Positions 8,794 through 17,046 of a stretch of DNA of 64,000 bases are shown here, in pieces. The stretch covers positions 2,262,501 through 2,326,500 of the forward strand of contig NZ_CP009286.1 in assembly GCF_000758685.1 (NCBI RefSeq), read 5' to 3'. Every line of letters starts with the position of its first letter. The stretch's first letter is position 1. The position numbers and the translations under genes were made by a program. The stretch is from Paenibacillus stellifer. GTDB taxonomy: Bacteria > Bacillota > Bacilli > Paenibacillales > Paenibacillaceae. The notes below the pieces were generated by a model. It saw only the letters and a program-made list of their open reading frames with translations. It was not told the origin of the DNA and did not search any database.

Positions 8794-8833
8794 AAAAGTA
8801 TCAAAATGATACCAGTATCATTTTGATACTTTT
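8794..8833 (+). promoter_or_regulatory. Perfect 19-bp inverted repeat made of two 15-bp operator-like palindromes
   Basis: Two 19-base arms separated by CA pair perfectly. Each arm holds its own palindrome, GTATCAAAATGATAC (8798-8812) and GTATCATTTTGATAC (8815-8829). The hairpin could end the regulator's transcript, 40 bases after its stop, since the right arm ends in TTTT. The repeated GTATCA-N3-TGATAC units are also what paired dimer sites for an activator look like. A half-site TGATAC recurs at 8895-8900 and a degenerate copy at 8934-8948. Confidence 0.7.
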
Positions 8834-8894
8834 GTTGTATTTGTAAGATTAGTTAACGCCTTTGATGGAGTTCCTCGAAATTTTAGTCTCACAA

Positions 8895-8929
8895 TGATAC
8901 TTGTTGCCTAGTTTAATTGAGTGTAGCAT
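8895..8929 (+). promoter_or_regulatory. Possible activator half-site and sigma-A promoter of the catabolic operon
   Basis: TGATAC (8895-8900) touches TTGTTG (8901-8906), a weak -35. After 17 bases TAGCAT (8924-8929) could be the -10. No TGGCAC-N5-TTGC sigma-54 promoter was found between 8755 and 8991. A weak promoter next to an operator half-site fits positive control. This is a reading by eye. Confidence 0.4.
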
Positions 8930-8991
8930 AAAAGCATCAAATCGATATGTTAAATAACCTGACATAGTTAAGGGGTCAAAGGAGGGGTCGC

Positions 8992-10167
8992 GTGATCGTC
9001 AAAGAAGACGAAATGATTGATTTCTGCCGAAGGCTGCTTCAAACGGCAAGCTGTTCAGGGCAGGAAGAAGAGGTTGCCTTGCTACTGTCGCAAACGATGT
9101 CTTCCCTTGGTTACGACGATGTGTGGACAGACCACCTCGGTAACGTCATTGGTAAAATTAAAGGCCGATGTAAAGGAATGACTGTGTTATTCGACGGCCA
9201 TATGGATACAGTACCGGCGGACCCATCGCAATGGACGCGTCATCCATACGGCGGAGAAATCGATGGCGGAAAAATTTATGGCCGAGGCGCCTCCGACATG
9301 AAAGGGAGTCTTGCGGCCATGGTTTATGCCGTTGCCCAGCTGAAGCTAGCTGCTATCGTACCCGAGGGAGATATTTATGTCGCCGGGACGGTATGTCAGG
9401 AGCTTTTTGAAGGAGTCGCTTTGAAGGCGGTCATGGACGAAGTGAAGCCGGATTTGGTCATTATTGGGCAAGCGACCGGACTCGATTTAAATATCGGCCA
9501 GCGGGGGCGGGCGGAACTAAAAGCGACGGCCATCGGCCAAAGCGCGCATTCGTCCAACCCCGAGGCGGGTAGCAATGCGGTGGATGTGATGCTTGCATTT
9601 TTGGAGCAAGCGGCAGCTTTTCAGCCCGAAACACATGACCAGCTTGGGAAAAGCATTGCGGTCATTACGGATATCGTTTCCTCTCCGTACCCGGGTGCTT
9701 CGGTTATTCCCGACCGGTGCACCGTTACGATTGACCGGAGACTTCTGCCGGGGGAGAAGGAAGACGATGTGATGGGGCGGTATCGCTCCATCGACCCTTC
9801 CGTCCAGGTGGAAATCGCCGAACAGATGATCGACTGCTATACGGGACATCGTCTGGGAGGCAAACGGTATTATCCGGCTTGGCTGATGGAGCTTGACGAC
9901 CCGGTCGTCAATGTTGCCTTGAAAGCATTGCACGGCCAAGGCATACCGGCAAAAATCGGAAGCTACCAATATTGCACGAGCGGGAGCTACAGCGCGGGAG
10001 TAGCGAAGGTGCCGACGATCGGTTTCGGCCCATCGGAGGAGAGACATTCGCACATTGTGGACGAGTATATCGAAATCGAACAGCTGGCAAAGTCTGCGCA
10101 GGGCTATTACGCCTTGGCGAAAGCTTTTGCCCTATTACCGAGGAGTGAGAAGCTTGAACAGCTATGA
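8992..10167 (+). CDS. YgeY-type M20 peptidase/deacylase homologue, two catalytic Glu replaced by Gln
   Basis: A 391-residue member of the M20 ArgE/DapE/ACY1 family, YgeY branch, which splits amide bonds with a two-zinc site. Zinc ligands visible are His70 and the bridging Asp102 (GRGASDMKG), Glu137 and the His of HIVDEY near the end. The general-base position is Gln136 (VCQEL) and a further zinc-ligand position is Gln160 (IGQATG). Its paralogue at 14088 has Glu at both (YEEL, IMEST). The protein may therefore be a non-catalytic or changed-function copy. The start is GTG with AAAGGAGG ten bases upstream. It leads the catabolic operon and overlaps the next gene. Confidence 0.88.
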   Translation: MIVKEDEMIDFCRRLLQTASCSGQEEEVALLLSQTMSSLGYDDVWTDHLGNVIGKIKGRCKGMTVLFDGHMDTVPADPSQWTRHPYGGEIDGGKIYGRGASDMKGSLAAMVYAVAQLKLAAIVPEGDIYVAGTVCQELFEGVALKAVMDEVKPDLVIIGQATGLDLNIGQRGRAELKATAIGQSAHSSNPEAGSNAVDVMLAFLEQAAAFQPETHDQLGKSIAVITDIVSSPYPGASVIPDRCTVTIDRRLLPGEKEDDVMGRYRSIDPSVQVEIAEQMIDCYTGHRLGGKRYYPAWLMELDDPVVNVALKALHGQGIPAKIGSYQYCTSGSYSAGVAKVPTIGFGPSEERHSHIVDEYIEIEQLAKSAQGYYALAKAFALLPRSEKLEQL

Positions 10168-11755
10168 CATTGTGATCAAAAACGCCAAAATCGTCGACGG
10201 TACGGGGAGTCCATGGTATTACGCCGACATCGCTGTCGCGGGAGATACGATTGCCCGAATCGGAAAAATCAACGATACGGGCAGCGCATCGGTATTCGAT
10301 GCGAAAGGACTTGTCGCAAGCCCGGGCTTTATCGACATGCACAGCCATTCAGACCTGTTCGTCATGGAGTCGGGACTTGTGTCGGCCAAGCTCCGCCAAG
10401 GCATTACGACCGAGCTTCTGGGTCAGGACGGCATCTCCGCCGCCCCGCTTCCGCAAGCATTTATCGAGCGCTGGCAGGGTAATCTTTCCGGACTCGACGG
10501 CATGCCGGATATCGAATGGGACTGGCATGACGTGGACAGTTACCTTTCCAAGATCGAATCGGCGCAGCCGGTCTGTAATTACGCGTATCTCGCCCCGCAC
10601 GGCAATTTGCGGATGCAGGTAATTGGCTTGGACAACCGGAAGGCGACAGTGGAAGAAATCAAACAAATGAAGGAACTGCTGCGCGAGGCGCTGGATCAAG
10701 GCGCGTGCGGCTTGTCGAGCGGGTTGATTTATCTCCCCTGCATGTATGGCGACTACACGGAAATCGAAGCGCTGTGCGAGGTGGCGGCCGAATACGGCGT
10801 ACCGTTTATCGTTCACCAGCGCAGCGAAGGCGACGAAATTTTGGAATCGATGGACGAGCTGCTGGTAATTGCGGAACGAACAGGCGTTCACCTGCATTTC
10901 TCGCATTTCAAAGTATGCGGCCGGCTCAACTGGCACAAAACGCGGGAAGTTCTCGTAAAGCTGGACAACGCTCGGCATCGCGGCATCGAGGTGACCTTCG
11001 ACCAATATCCGTACACCGCAGGCAGCACAATGCTGAGCGCGACGCTGCCGCCTTGGGCACACGAGGGGGGCGCCGCGAAGCTGATGGAACGTCTGCGGAC
11101 ACCGGAGCTGCGCGAGAAGATGGCGGCGGATATGACGACCGGCTTTGCAGGATGGGATAGCATGTACGCGTGGGCCGGACCTGACGGGATTCTCATTACT
11201 TCTGTGGAAACCGAGCAAAACAAAAACTGCGTCGGGCGTACACTGCAGCAAATTACCGAAGCGAGAGGCAGCAGCGATCCCATCTCAACGGCGCTTGATT
11301 TGATTTTGGAAGAAAATAACGCAGTCGGTATGGTCGATTTCGTTATGGATGACGCATCCGTCGCGACCATTATGCAGCATCCGGCGGGTACAATCTGCAC
11401 TGACGGCTTGCTAGGCGGACAGCCGCATCCGCGGGCATTCGGTTCCTTTCCGAAGGTTCTTGGCAAATATACCCGGGAGGACAAGCTGTTTACGCTGGAG
11501 GAATCAATCCGTCGCATGACGTCTCAGCCCGCTCGCATTATCGGGTTTACGGACCGGGGAACGATTCGCAAAGGGATGAAAGCCGATATCGTCATTTTTG
11601 ACGAGGCAGGTGTGAAGGATACGGCAACGTATGACAATCCGCGTTCTTATTCTGAAGGCATTGCGCTTGTGATGGTAAACGGCAAGTTAGTGGTCGAAGG
11701 AGATGCCGAGCATCGCCTGCCGTCCGGTAAAGTGCTTCGCAGAAGCTATCTATAA
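10154..11755 (+). CDS. N-acyl-D-amino-acid deacylase family amidohydrolase
   Basis: A 533-residue amidohydrolase-superfamily enzyme of the D-aminoacylase type, which removes the acyl group from N-acyl-D-amino acids. The metal motif HSHSD follows GFIDM near residue 60. Later come VHQRSEGDE, HFSHFK and a catalytic-type Asp in GTICTDG, then the C-terminal small beta domain (KGMKADIVIFD). Classical D-aminoacylases have a metal-binding Cys in a GNCG loop; here the loop reads LLGQDGIS, so metal use or substrate may differ. I chose TTG at 10154 because GAGGAG lies seven to eight bases before it. It overlaps the M20 gene by 14 bases. Confidence 0.87.
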   Translation: MNSYDIVIKNAKIVDGTGSPWYYADIAVAGDTIARIGKINDTGSASVFDAKGLVASPGFIDMHSHSDLFVMESGLVSAKLRQGITTELLGQDGISAAPLPQAFIERWQGNLSGLDGMPDIEWDWHDVDSYLSKIESAQPVCNYAYLAPHGNLRMQVIGLDNRKATVEEIKQMKELLREALDQGACGLSSGLIYLPCMYGDYTEIEALCEVAAEYGVPFIVHQRSEGDEILESMDELLVIAERTGVHLHFSHFKVCGRLNWHKTREVLVKLDNARHRGIEVTFDQYPYTAGSTMLSATLPPWAHEGGAAKLMERLRTPELREKMAADMTTGFAGWDSMYAWAGPDGILITSVETEQNKNCVGRTLQQITEARGSSDPISTALDLILEENNAVGMVDFVMDDASVATIMQHPAGTICTDGLLGGQPHPRAFGSFPKVLGKYTREDKLFTLEESIRRMTSQPARIIGFTDRGTIRKGMKADIVIFDEAGVKDTATYDNPRSYSEGIALVMVNGKLVVEGDAEHRLPSGKVLRRSYL

Positions 11756-11787
11756 CAAAACATAATTTCATTGGGGAGGAATTTGTA

Positions 11788-12630
11788 ATGAAAAGAAATG
11801 TAAAAAGCAAATGGATAACACTGCTGGTGACGGCGGCTTTAACAGTGATGGCAGGCTGCGGCGACAATACGGCGTCCGGCGGCAATGGTGCGAATGCAAG
11901 CGAGACTCCGGCGGCTTCCGCCGAAAGCTCTTCTCTGTCGGCTATTAAGGAAAAAGGCAAGATCATTATCGCAACGGGCAATTATTATCCATTCGAATAT
12001 TTGGATCCGCAAACCCAGAAGCTGGTTGGCTACGATATCGACCTTGGCAACAAAATCGGCGAGAAGCTCGGCGTAGAGGTCGAGTGGAAGGAAATGCAGT
12101 TTACGGCGCTCATTCCTTCCGTACAAAACGGCCAGGTCGATATGGGCATCGCGGCGATGTACATTACAGACGAACGCAAAGCGGCCGTGGATATGTCGGA
12201 CGTGTACATGGAAACGGGCATGACGCTCGTGAAACGGGCAGGCGACGATTCGATCCAAGGCGTAGAGGATTTGGCAGGCAAGGTCGTGGGCGTCAAGTCG
12301 GGCGCGACCAGCGAAGCCGCAGCCAAAGAGCTGAAAGCGAAAGGGACCGACCTGGAAATCAAAGCGTACAAAGATACGACCGACTATTTGATGGATTTGC
12401 AGCTGGGACGGGTGGACGCCGCGTTTAACGATTACTTGAACCAAATGGGCTATAACAAGCAGCATGCCGATGCCGGACTCGAGATCGTCGGCAAGCCTTT
12501 CACCAATGCGGGTCTCGGCTTAGCCGTCCAGAAAGGGAATACGGTGCTGCTCGAAGCAGCGAACGAGGTAATAAAGGAGATGGAAGAAAGCGGGGAAGCG
12601 GCAGCTCTATATGAAAAATGGTTGAAATAG
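11788..12630 (+). CDS. Amino acid ABC transporter, substrate-binding lipoprotein
   Basis: A 280-residue family 3 solute-binding protein. The signal peptide ends in a lipobox (VMAGCGDN), so it should be anchored outside the membrane. A Ser/Gly/Ala linker follows, then the binding fold starting KEKGKIIIATGNYYPFEYLD, with GYDIDLGNKIGEKLG and GVKSGATSE typical of polar amino acid binders. ATTGGGGAGG precedes the ATG. With the permease and ATPase that follow, it should bring in the substrate of the operon's hydrolases. The exact ligand cannot be read from the sequence; a polar amino acid or its acyl derivative is likely. Confidence 0.92.
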   Translation: MKRNVKSKWITLLVTAALTVMAGCGDNTASGGNGANASETPAASAESSSLSAIKEKGKIIIATGNYYPFEYLDPQTQKLVGYDIDLGNKIGEKLGVEVEWKEMQFTALIPSVQNGQVDMGIAAMYITDERKAAVDMSDVYMETGMTLVKRAGDDSIQGVEDLAGKVVGVKSGATSEAAAKELKAKGTDLEIKAYKDTTDYLMDLQLGRVDAAFNDYLNQMGYNKQHADAGLEIVGKPFTNAGLGLAVQKGNTVLLEAANEVIKEMEESGEAAALYEKWLK

Positions 12631-12676
12631 CATGCCGGATAGTTGCGGTATTTAAACCGGAATAGGAGGTTCGCTC

Positions 12677-13339
12677 ATGCAGTTGGATTACTCAGCTATC
12701 CTTCCGTTTTGGTCGGTGTTCCTGGAAGGGGCGTGGATGACGGTGAAATTTTCCCTCATCTCCCTTATTCTTGGTATGATCCTCGGCATTGCCGGGGGGA
12801 TATGCAAAACGTCGGGCATTAAAACGCTGCAGGTGGTGGCGGGGTTATACACATGGATTTTTCGCGGCACGCCGCTGCTCGTTCAGTTGTTTATCATTTA
12901 TTTCGGACTCGCACAGGTCGGGCTTAAATTTGAGCCGCTCGAAGCCGGCATTATCGGAATGGCGCTGAATACGGGCGCGTATATCACTGAAATCATCCGG
13001 TCCGGCATCCAGGCCGTGGACAAGGGGCAAACGGAAGCGTCTGTGTCACTAGGTATGTCGAAGCCGGTCATGATGCTGCGGGTTATCGGGCCGCAGGCGA
13101 TCAAGATCGCCATCCCGCCGCTCGTTAACCAATTCATCATGACGATCAAAAACTCTTCCATGGTCTCAACGATCACGATAACAGAACTGTTTCGGACTGG
13201 AGAAATGGTCATTACGACGACCTTCAGGCCGCTCGAGACCTATACCGTCATAGGAGCCATCTATTTGGTCATGACAAGCATTCTGATGCTGGCTGCAAGA
13301 AAATTGGAGAAAGGGTTGACGGCGCATGATCGAGCTTAA
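12677..13339 (+). CDS. Amino acid ABC transporter permease
   Basis: A 220-residue HisM/GlnP-type inner membrane permease with about five transmembrane segments. The EAA-like loop is seen as [33 protein letters not shown] near residues 120-150, which docks with the ATPase. [15 protein letters not shown] is the usual motif of this family. Only one permease gene is present, so the channel is probably a homodimer. The ATG follows TAGGAGGT, and the gene overlaps the ATPase gene by 14 bases, which implies coupled translation. Confidence 0.93.
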   Translation: MQLDYSAILPFWSVFLEGAWMTVKFSLISLILGMILGIAGGICKTSGIKTLQVVAGLYTWIFRGTPLLVQLFIIYFGLAQVGLKFEPLEAGIIGMALNTGAYITEIIRSGIQAVDKGQTEASVSLGMSKPVMMLRVIGPQAIKIAIPPLVNQFIMTIKNSSMVSTITITELFRTGEMVITTTFRPLETYTVIGAIYLVMTSILMLAARKLEKGLTAHDRA

Positions 13340-14048
13340 GCAAGTCAACAAGTACTACGGCAGTCACCAGGTCTTGTTTGATGTCGATCTAACCATACAA
13401 CTACAGGAGCGGGTTGTAATCATCGGCCCGAGCGGATCCGGTAAAAGCACCATGCTGCGCTGCATGAACGGACTGGAGAGCATTCAGACGGGCGACGTAC
13501 GGTATCGCGGGCAGTCCCTCCTCGATAAGCGGAAACTTCGGATGATCAGAAGGGAGGTCGGCATGGTCTTTCAGCGGTTTCATCTATTCCCGCACCGGAC
13601 CGCACTGGAGAACGTCATGGAAGGCCCGGTGTGGGTCAAAGGCATGAAAAAAAGCGAGGCGCGCGAACGGGCTGCGGAACTGCTGGCCAAGGTCGGTCTC
13701 GCAGACAAAATGAACAATGTTCCTTCCAGGCTGTCCGGCGGCCAGCAGCAGCGGGTCGCAATCGCGAGAGCTCTTGCGATGGAGCCGAAGGTGATGTTGT
13801 TCGATGAGCCGACCTCCGCTTTAGATCCCGAGCTTGTCGGCGAAGTGCTTACCGTCATGAAGCAGTTGGCTGCCGAAGGCATGTCGATGGTCGTGGTCAC
13901 GCACGAGATGGGGTTTGCGCGCGAGGTGGCCGACCGCGTCTTATTTATGGACCAGGGGCGGCTAATCGAAAGCGGGATGCCGGACGAAGTGCTGGGCAAG
14001 CCAAGAGAGGAGCGCACGAAGGCTTTTCTTAGCCGGATATTGCATTAA
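13326..14048 (+). CDS. Amino acid ABC transporter ATP-binding protein
   Basis: A 240-residue GlnQ/HisP-type ATPase. Walker A is GPSGSGKST (~residues 36-44), the Q-loop follows in [13 protein letters not shown], the signature is LSGGQQQR, Walker B is [12 protein letters not shown], and the switch His lies in VVTHEMGFA. Length and order are normal for polar amino acid importers. It powers the transporter encoded by the two genes before it. Overlap with the permease points to one operon. Confidence 0.95.
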   Translation: MIELKQVNKYYGSHQVLFDVDLTIQLQERVVIIGPSGSGKSTMLRCMNGLESIQTGDVRYRGQSLLDKRKLRMIRREVGMVFQRFHLFPHRTALENVMEGPVWVKGMKKSEARERAAELLAKVGLADKMNNVPSRLSGGQQQRVAIARALAMEPKVMLFDEPTSALDPELVGEVLTVMKQLAAEGMSMVVVTHEMGFAREVADRVLFMDQGRLIESGMPDEVLGKPREERTKAFLSRILH

Positions 14049-14087
14049 GAGAGACATCGAGAAGGTGCGAAAAGGGGGAAATACCGC

Positions 14088-15302
14088 ATGAGCGGAATCC
14101 ATAATCCGGCGGTCGATCGGGATGAAGTTATAGATCTAACCAGACGGGCAGTACGGGCAAAAAGCTTGTCGGGCGAAGAAAAGGAAGTAGCAGAACTGCT
14201 GAAGAGCAAAATGATCGAGATGGGCTACGACGAAGCCTGGATCGATCCCTACGGCAGTGTCATCGGGAAGGTAGGCGGGACCGGCGAAGGAATAAGCATC
14301 CTGTTTGACGGCCATATCGATACGGTACCGGTCAACAGTCCGGAGAAGTGGACATATGACCCGTTTGGCGGGGAAATCGTAGACGGTGTTATGTACGGGC
14401 GCGGTACGACCGATATGAAAGGCGCAGTGTGCGCCGCGATCGTGGCCGTTGGCGAGCTGGCCCGCAATGCAAAACGTACGGGCATTCGGCCGAAGGGCGA
14501 CGTATGGGTGTCCTGCACCGTATATGAAGAGCTGTTCGAAGGCGTAGCGCTCGGCAAGGTCATGGATGCTGTGAAGCCCGATTGTGTCGTCATTATGGAG
14601 TCTACGGCGTTAAACGTCAACATCGGACAGCGGGGACGCGCCGAGGTAAACATTACAGCGCACGGTAAATCAGCCCATTCCTCGAATCCTTCGCGGGGCA
14701 TCAATGCCGTGTACGCCATGAACCCGGTCATAGCCGGCCTCATTGCGCTCAAGCCTACCCGGCATGACAAGCTCGGCCAAGGAATCTCGGTTGTCACCGA
14801 CATCGTTTCCTCGCCATATCCGGGCGCATCGGTCGTTCCAGACCTGTGCCGCGTAACGATTGACCGCAGGCTGCTCGTCGGGGAAGACGAAGCGCTCGTC
14901 ACGGAACAATATGAAGCGCTTCTGCCAGCGGAAGGAAAATACGAAGTAACCGTGGCGGAAGCCGAGCTGAAATGTTACACGGGAAGCACTCTGGGCGGAA
15001 AGCGCTTTTTTCCGGCCTGGATGTTGGTAGAAGGGCATCCGCTTGTCGAACATACGGTTTCGGCGCTGGAGGCTATCGGCTTATCCCCGGAGCTGTCGGC
15101 ATACAGCTTCTGCACGAATGGCAGCTATTCGGCAGGAACGGCAGGAGTGCCGACGATCGGATTTGGGCCGTCTTACGAGCATGTCGCCCATATTGTGGAC
15201 GAGTACATCGAGCTTGATCAACTGATTCAAGCGGCCGAAGGGTATTATGCGCTGGCATCGGCGATAACGAATTTGACCCGCGACGGGTTTGCGAATCGGT
15301 GA
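14088..15302 (+). CDS. YgeY-type M20 peptidase/deacylase
   Basis: A 404-residue paralogue of the M20 protein at 8992. Here the active site is complete: His76 and Asp78 in FDGHIDT, bridging Asp109 (RGTTDMKG), Glu147 (general base) and Glu148 in YEELFEG, Glu171 in IMEST and the late His in HIVDEY. The YgeY branch is linked in E. coli with ygeX, the diaminopropionate ammonia-lyase gene, and here too the lyase follows directly. A likely job is to free an amino acid, perhaps 2,3-diaminopropionate, from an N-acyl or peptide form; that is inference. GGGGGA precedes the ATG. Confidence 0.9.
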   Translation: MSGIHNPAVDRDEVIDLTRRAVRAKSLSGEEKEVAELLKSKMIEMGYDEAWIDPYGSVIGKVGGTGEGISILFDGHIDTVPVNSPEKWTYDPFGGEIVDGVMYGRGTTDMKGAVCAAIVAVGELARNAKRTGIRPKGDVWVSCTVYEELFEGVALGKVMDAVKPDCVVIMESTALNVNIGQRGRAEVNITAHGKSAHSSNPSRGINAVYAMNPVIAGLIALKPTRHDKLGQGISVVTDIVSSPYPGASVVPDLCRVTIDRRLLVGEDEALVTEQYEALLPAEGKYEVTVAEAELKCYTGSTLGGKRFFPAWMLVEGHPLVEHTVSALEAIGLSPELSAYSFCTNGSYSAGTAGVPTIGFGPSYEHVAHIVDEYIELDQLIQAAEGYYALASAITNLTRDGFANR

Positions 15303-15329
15303 GCGACGGTCCCGGAGGGAGGTTATATA

Positions 15330-16574
15330 ATGGATAGATTGACCCGAACGAAAGCCTTCAAGTGGACGGCAAACGAACGAGCGCGCAGCATAGAGCGGCC
15401 CGCGCCTGCGGATATGATGGGGTGCTTGACCGTAGAGGAAGCGGAAAAGGCAAGAAGGTTTCACCGGACTTTCACCGATTACGCCGAGACTCCATTGACG
15501 AGCCTGCCCGGTTTGGCCACGCATCTGGGCGTGGCGGGCATTTACGTCAAGGATGAGTCCTACCGGTTTGGGCTTAACGCCTTTAAGGTGCTCGGCGGGG
15601 CGTATGCGATCGGGATGTATTTGGCCGAGCGGCTGGGCCGAGAGATCTCGGAACTGTCGTTTGACGTTCTTCGTTCTCCCGAGGTGAAGGTGATGCTTGG
15701 CGAATTGACGTTTATTACAGCTACCGACGGCAATCACGGCCGCGGCGTCGCCTGGGCGGCGCAGCAGCTCGGCCAGCAGGCGATCGTGTACATGCCGAAA
15801 GGCTCATCGCGGATTCGCCTCGACAATATACGGGCGACCGGGGCTGAAGCGTATATAACGGAATGGAATTATGATGAATGCGTCCGGCATTGTGCGAAGC
15901 TCGCGAAGGAACGGGGTTGGATCGTTATTCAGGATACGGCCTGGGAAGGATACGAGAAAATTCCCTCATGGATTATGCAGGGGTACGCCACGCTGGCGCT
16001 AGAAGCGATGGATCAACTGGAGGCATACGGCGCGGGCAAGCCGACTCACCTGTTCCTTCAAGCCGGTGTCGGCTCGTTCGCGGGAGCCGTGCAAGGACTG
16101 TTCGCCGGGGCTTGCGGAGACGAACGGCCGGTTACAGCCGTAGTGGAGCCGAACAAGGCGGACTGCCTGTTCCGCTCGGCCGCAGCCGGAGATGGCAGGC
16201 CGCGTTTCGTAACGGGCGACATGGATACGATTATGGCAGGTCTTGCTTGCGGCGAACCGAACCCTGCGGCATGGGATGTTTTGCATGAATATACGGACAT
16301 GTTTATTTCTTGCCCGGATTACGTGGCGGCAAATGGGATGCGCATTCTCGGCAATCCGATTGGACAAGACAAGCCCGTCATATCGGGCGAGTCAGGAGCA
16401 GTAACGGCTGGTGCGCTGAGTCTGCTCATGACGCGGCCGGAGCTTGCCGAAGCCAAGGAGCGGCTAGGCTTGAACGCAAACTCGCATGTACTGCTGATCA
16501 GCACCGAAGGAGATACCGACCCGGAGCATTACCGCCGGATCGTTTGGGATGGTCATTATCCGGCCGAGAATTAA
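15330..16574 (+). CDS. dpaL: 2,3-diaminopropionate ammonia-lyase
   Basis: A 414-residue PLP enzyme of fold type II that turns 2,3-diaminopropionate into pyruvate and two ammonia. The PLP lysine lies in RFGLNAFKVLGG (~residue 87). TATDGNHGRGV holds the Asp used for the D isomer, and QDTAWEGYEKIP the second catalytic Asp. The glycine loop LQAGVGSFAGAV binds the phosphate. E. coli YgeX (DpaL) has the same motifs. It is the last gene of the operon and names the likely end of the pathway: pyruvate and ammonia from a diaminopropionate-type substrate. GGAGGG precedes the ATG. Confidence 0.92.
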   Translation: MDRLTRTKAFKWTANERARSIERPAPADMMGCLTVEEAEKARRFHRTFTDYAETPLTSLPGLATHLGVAGIYVKDESYRFGLNAFKVLGGAYAIGMYLAERLGREISELSFDVLRSPEVKVMLGELTFITATDGNHGRGVAWAAQQLGQQAIVYMPKGSSRIRLDNIRATGAEAYITEWNYDECVRHCAKLAKERGWIVIQDTAWEGYEKIPSWIMQGYATLALEAMDQLEAYGAGKPTHLFLQAGVGSFAGAVQGLFAGACGDERPVTAVVEPNKADCLFRSAAAGDGRPRFVTGDMDTIMAGLACGEPNPAAWDVLHEYTDMFISCPDYVAANGMRILGNPIGQDKPVISGESGAVTAGALSLLMTRPELAEAKERLGLNANSHVLLISTEGDTDPEHYRRIVWDGHYPAEN

Positions 16575-16587
16575 GTTTCTGACAGTT

Positions 16588-16632
16588 AAAGCGGCAAAAC
16601 CTCACTGCAGGTTTTTTGCCGCTTTTGTTTTT
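16588..16632 (+). terminator. Terminator of the catabolic operon
   Basis: AAAGCGGCAAAAACCT-type arm pairs with AGGTTTTTTGCCGCTTT and is followed by TGTTTTT. It starts 13 bases after the lyase stop. Confidence 0.85.
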
Positions 16633-16895
16633 CGCCCAGATTATGGTGCTACAAGATGTCAAGACAGCAATTGATTTATCCAACCGTCATGGCATTTATT
16701 TCATTATCCGCGTAGAAGTGATACCGCGATTACTTTTTACTTTTATATTGATGGGTACATTGATGGGGCTTGGCAGTATTATTGGCACGATGTGATCGGG
16801 TTTGTCGTGGTTATCCGTGCGCGGACGCAGCATTATGCCTGGCGTATAATTCGTGTAGCGCGTTAACCGAAGCATAAAAAATCAGATTGCCTTGC
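16633..16895 (+). other. No recognisable gene
   Basis: Two overlapping short frames occur: a 50-residue one from the ATG at 16643 (MVLQDVKTAIDLSNRHG) and a 63-codon frame ending at 16866 (WHDVIGFVVVIRARTQHYAW). Neither has a ribosome binding site or a family I recognise. They may be decayed coding sequence. Confidence 0.3.
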
Positions 16896-16936
16896 GGCTC
16901 CTGAATTTGTCCTTGAGACAGGTCAGGAGCCTTTTT
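16896..16936 (+). terminator. Terminator-like hairpin, copy of the one after tRNA-Leu
   Basis: GGCTCCTGA pairs with TCAGGAGCC and is followed by TTTTT. The loop text ATTTGTCC matches the element at 723-764. No gene is evident just upstream. Confidence 0.65.
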
Positions 16937-16969
16937 GATTTGCCGGTTTTTACAAAGTTCAGGGTTTAC

Positions 16970-16990
16970 AAATCGTAATAATTACGATAT
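16970..16990 (+). promoter_or_regulatory. Zur box 1
   Basis: The 21-bp site has halves ATCGTAAT and ATTACGAT around a central A, nearly the full Bacillus Zur consensus. It lies 57 bases before znuC and should repress it when zinc is ample. Confidence 0.88.
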
Positions 16991-17003
16991 AGTGTGTTGG
17001 GTA

Positions 17004-17024
17004 AAAGCGTAATGATTACGATTA
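17004..17024 (+). promoter_or_regulatory. Zur box 2
   Basis: A second site, GCGTAAT-G-ATTACGATT, 13 bases after the first and ~22 bases before the znuC start. Paired boxes suggest tight control. Confidence 0.85.
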
Positions 17025-17046
17025 AACAACGAAGGAAGAGGTTGAT

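Noticed and set aside
8755..8991. A sigma-54 promoter for the catabolic operon
   Set aside because: I scanned for GG-N10-GC with TGGCAC/TTGC character and found none on the plus strand, although the regulator belongs to the sigma-54 activator family.
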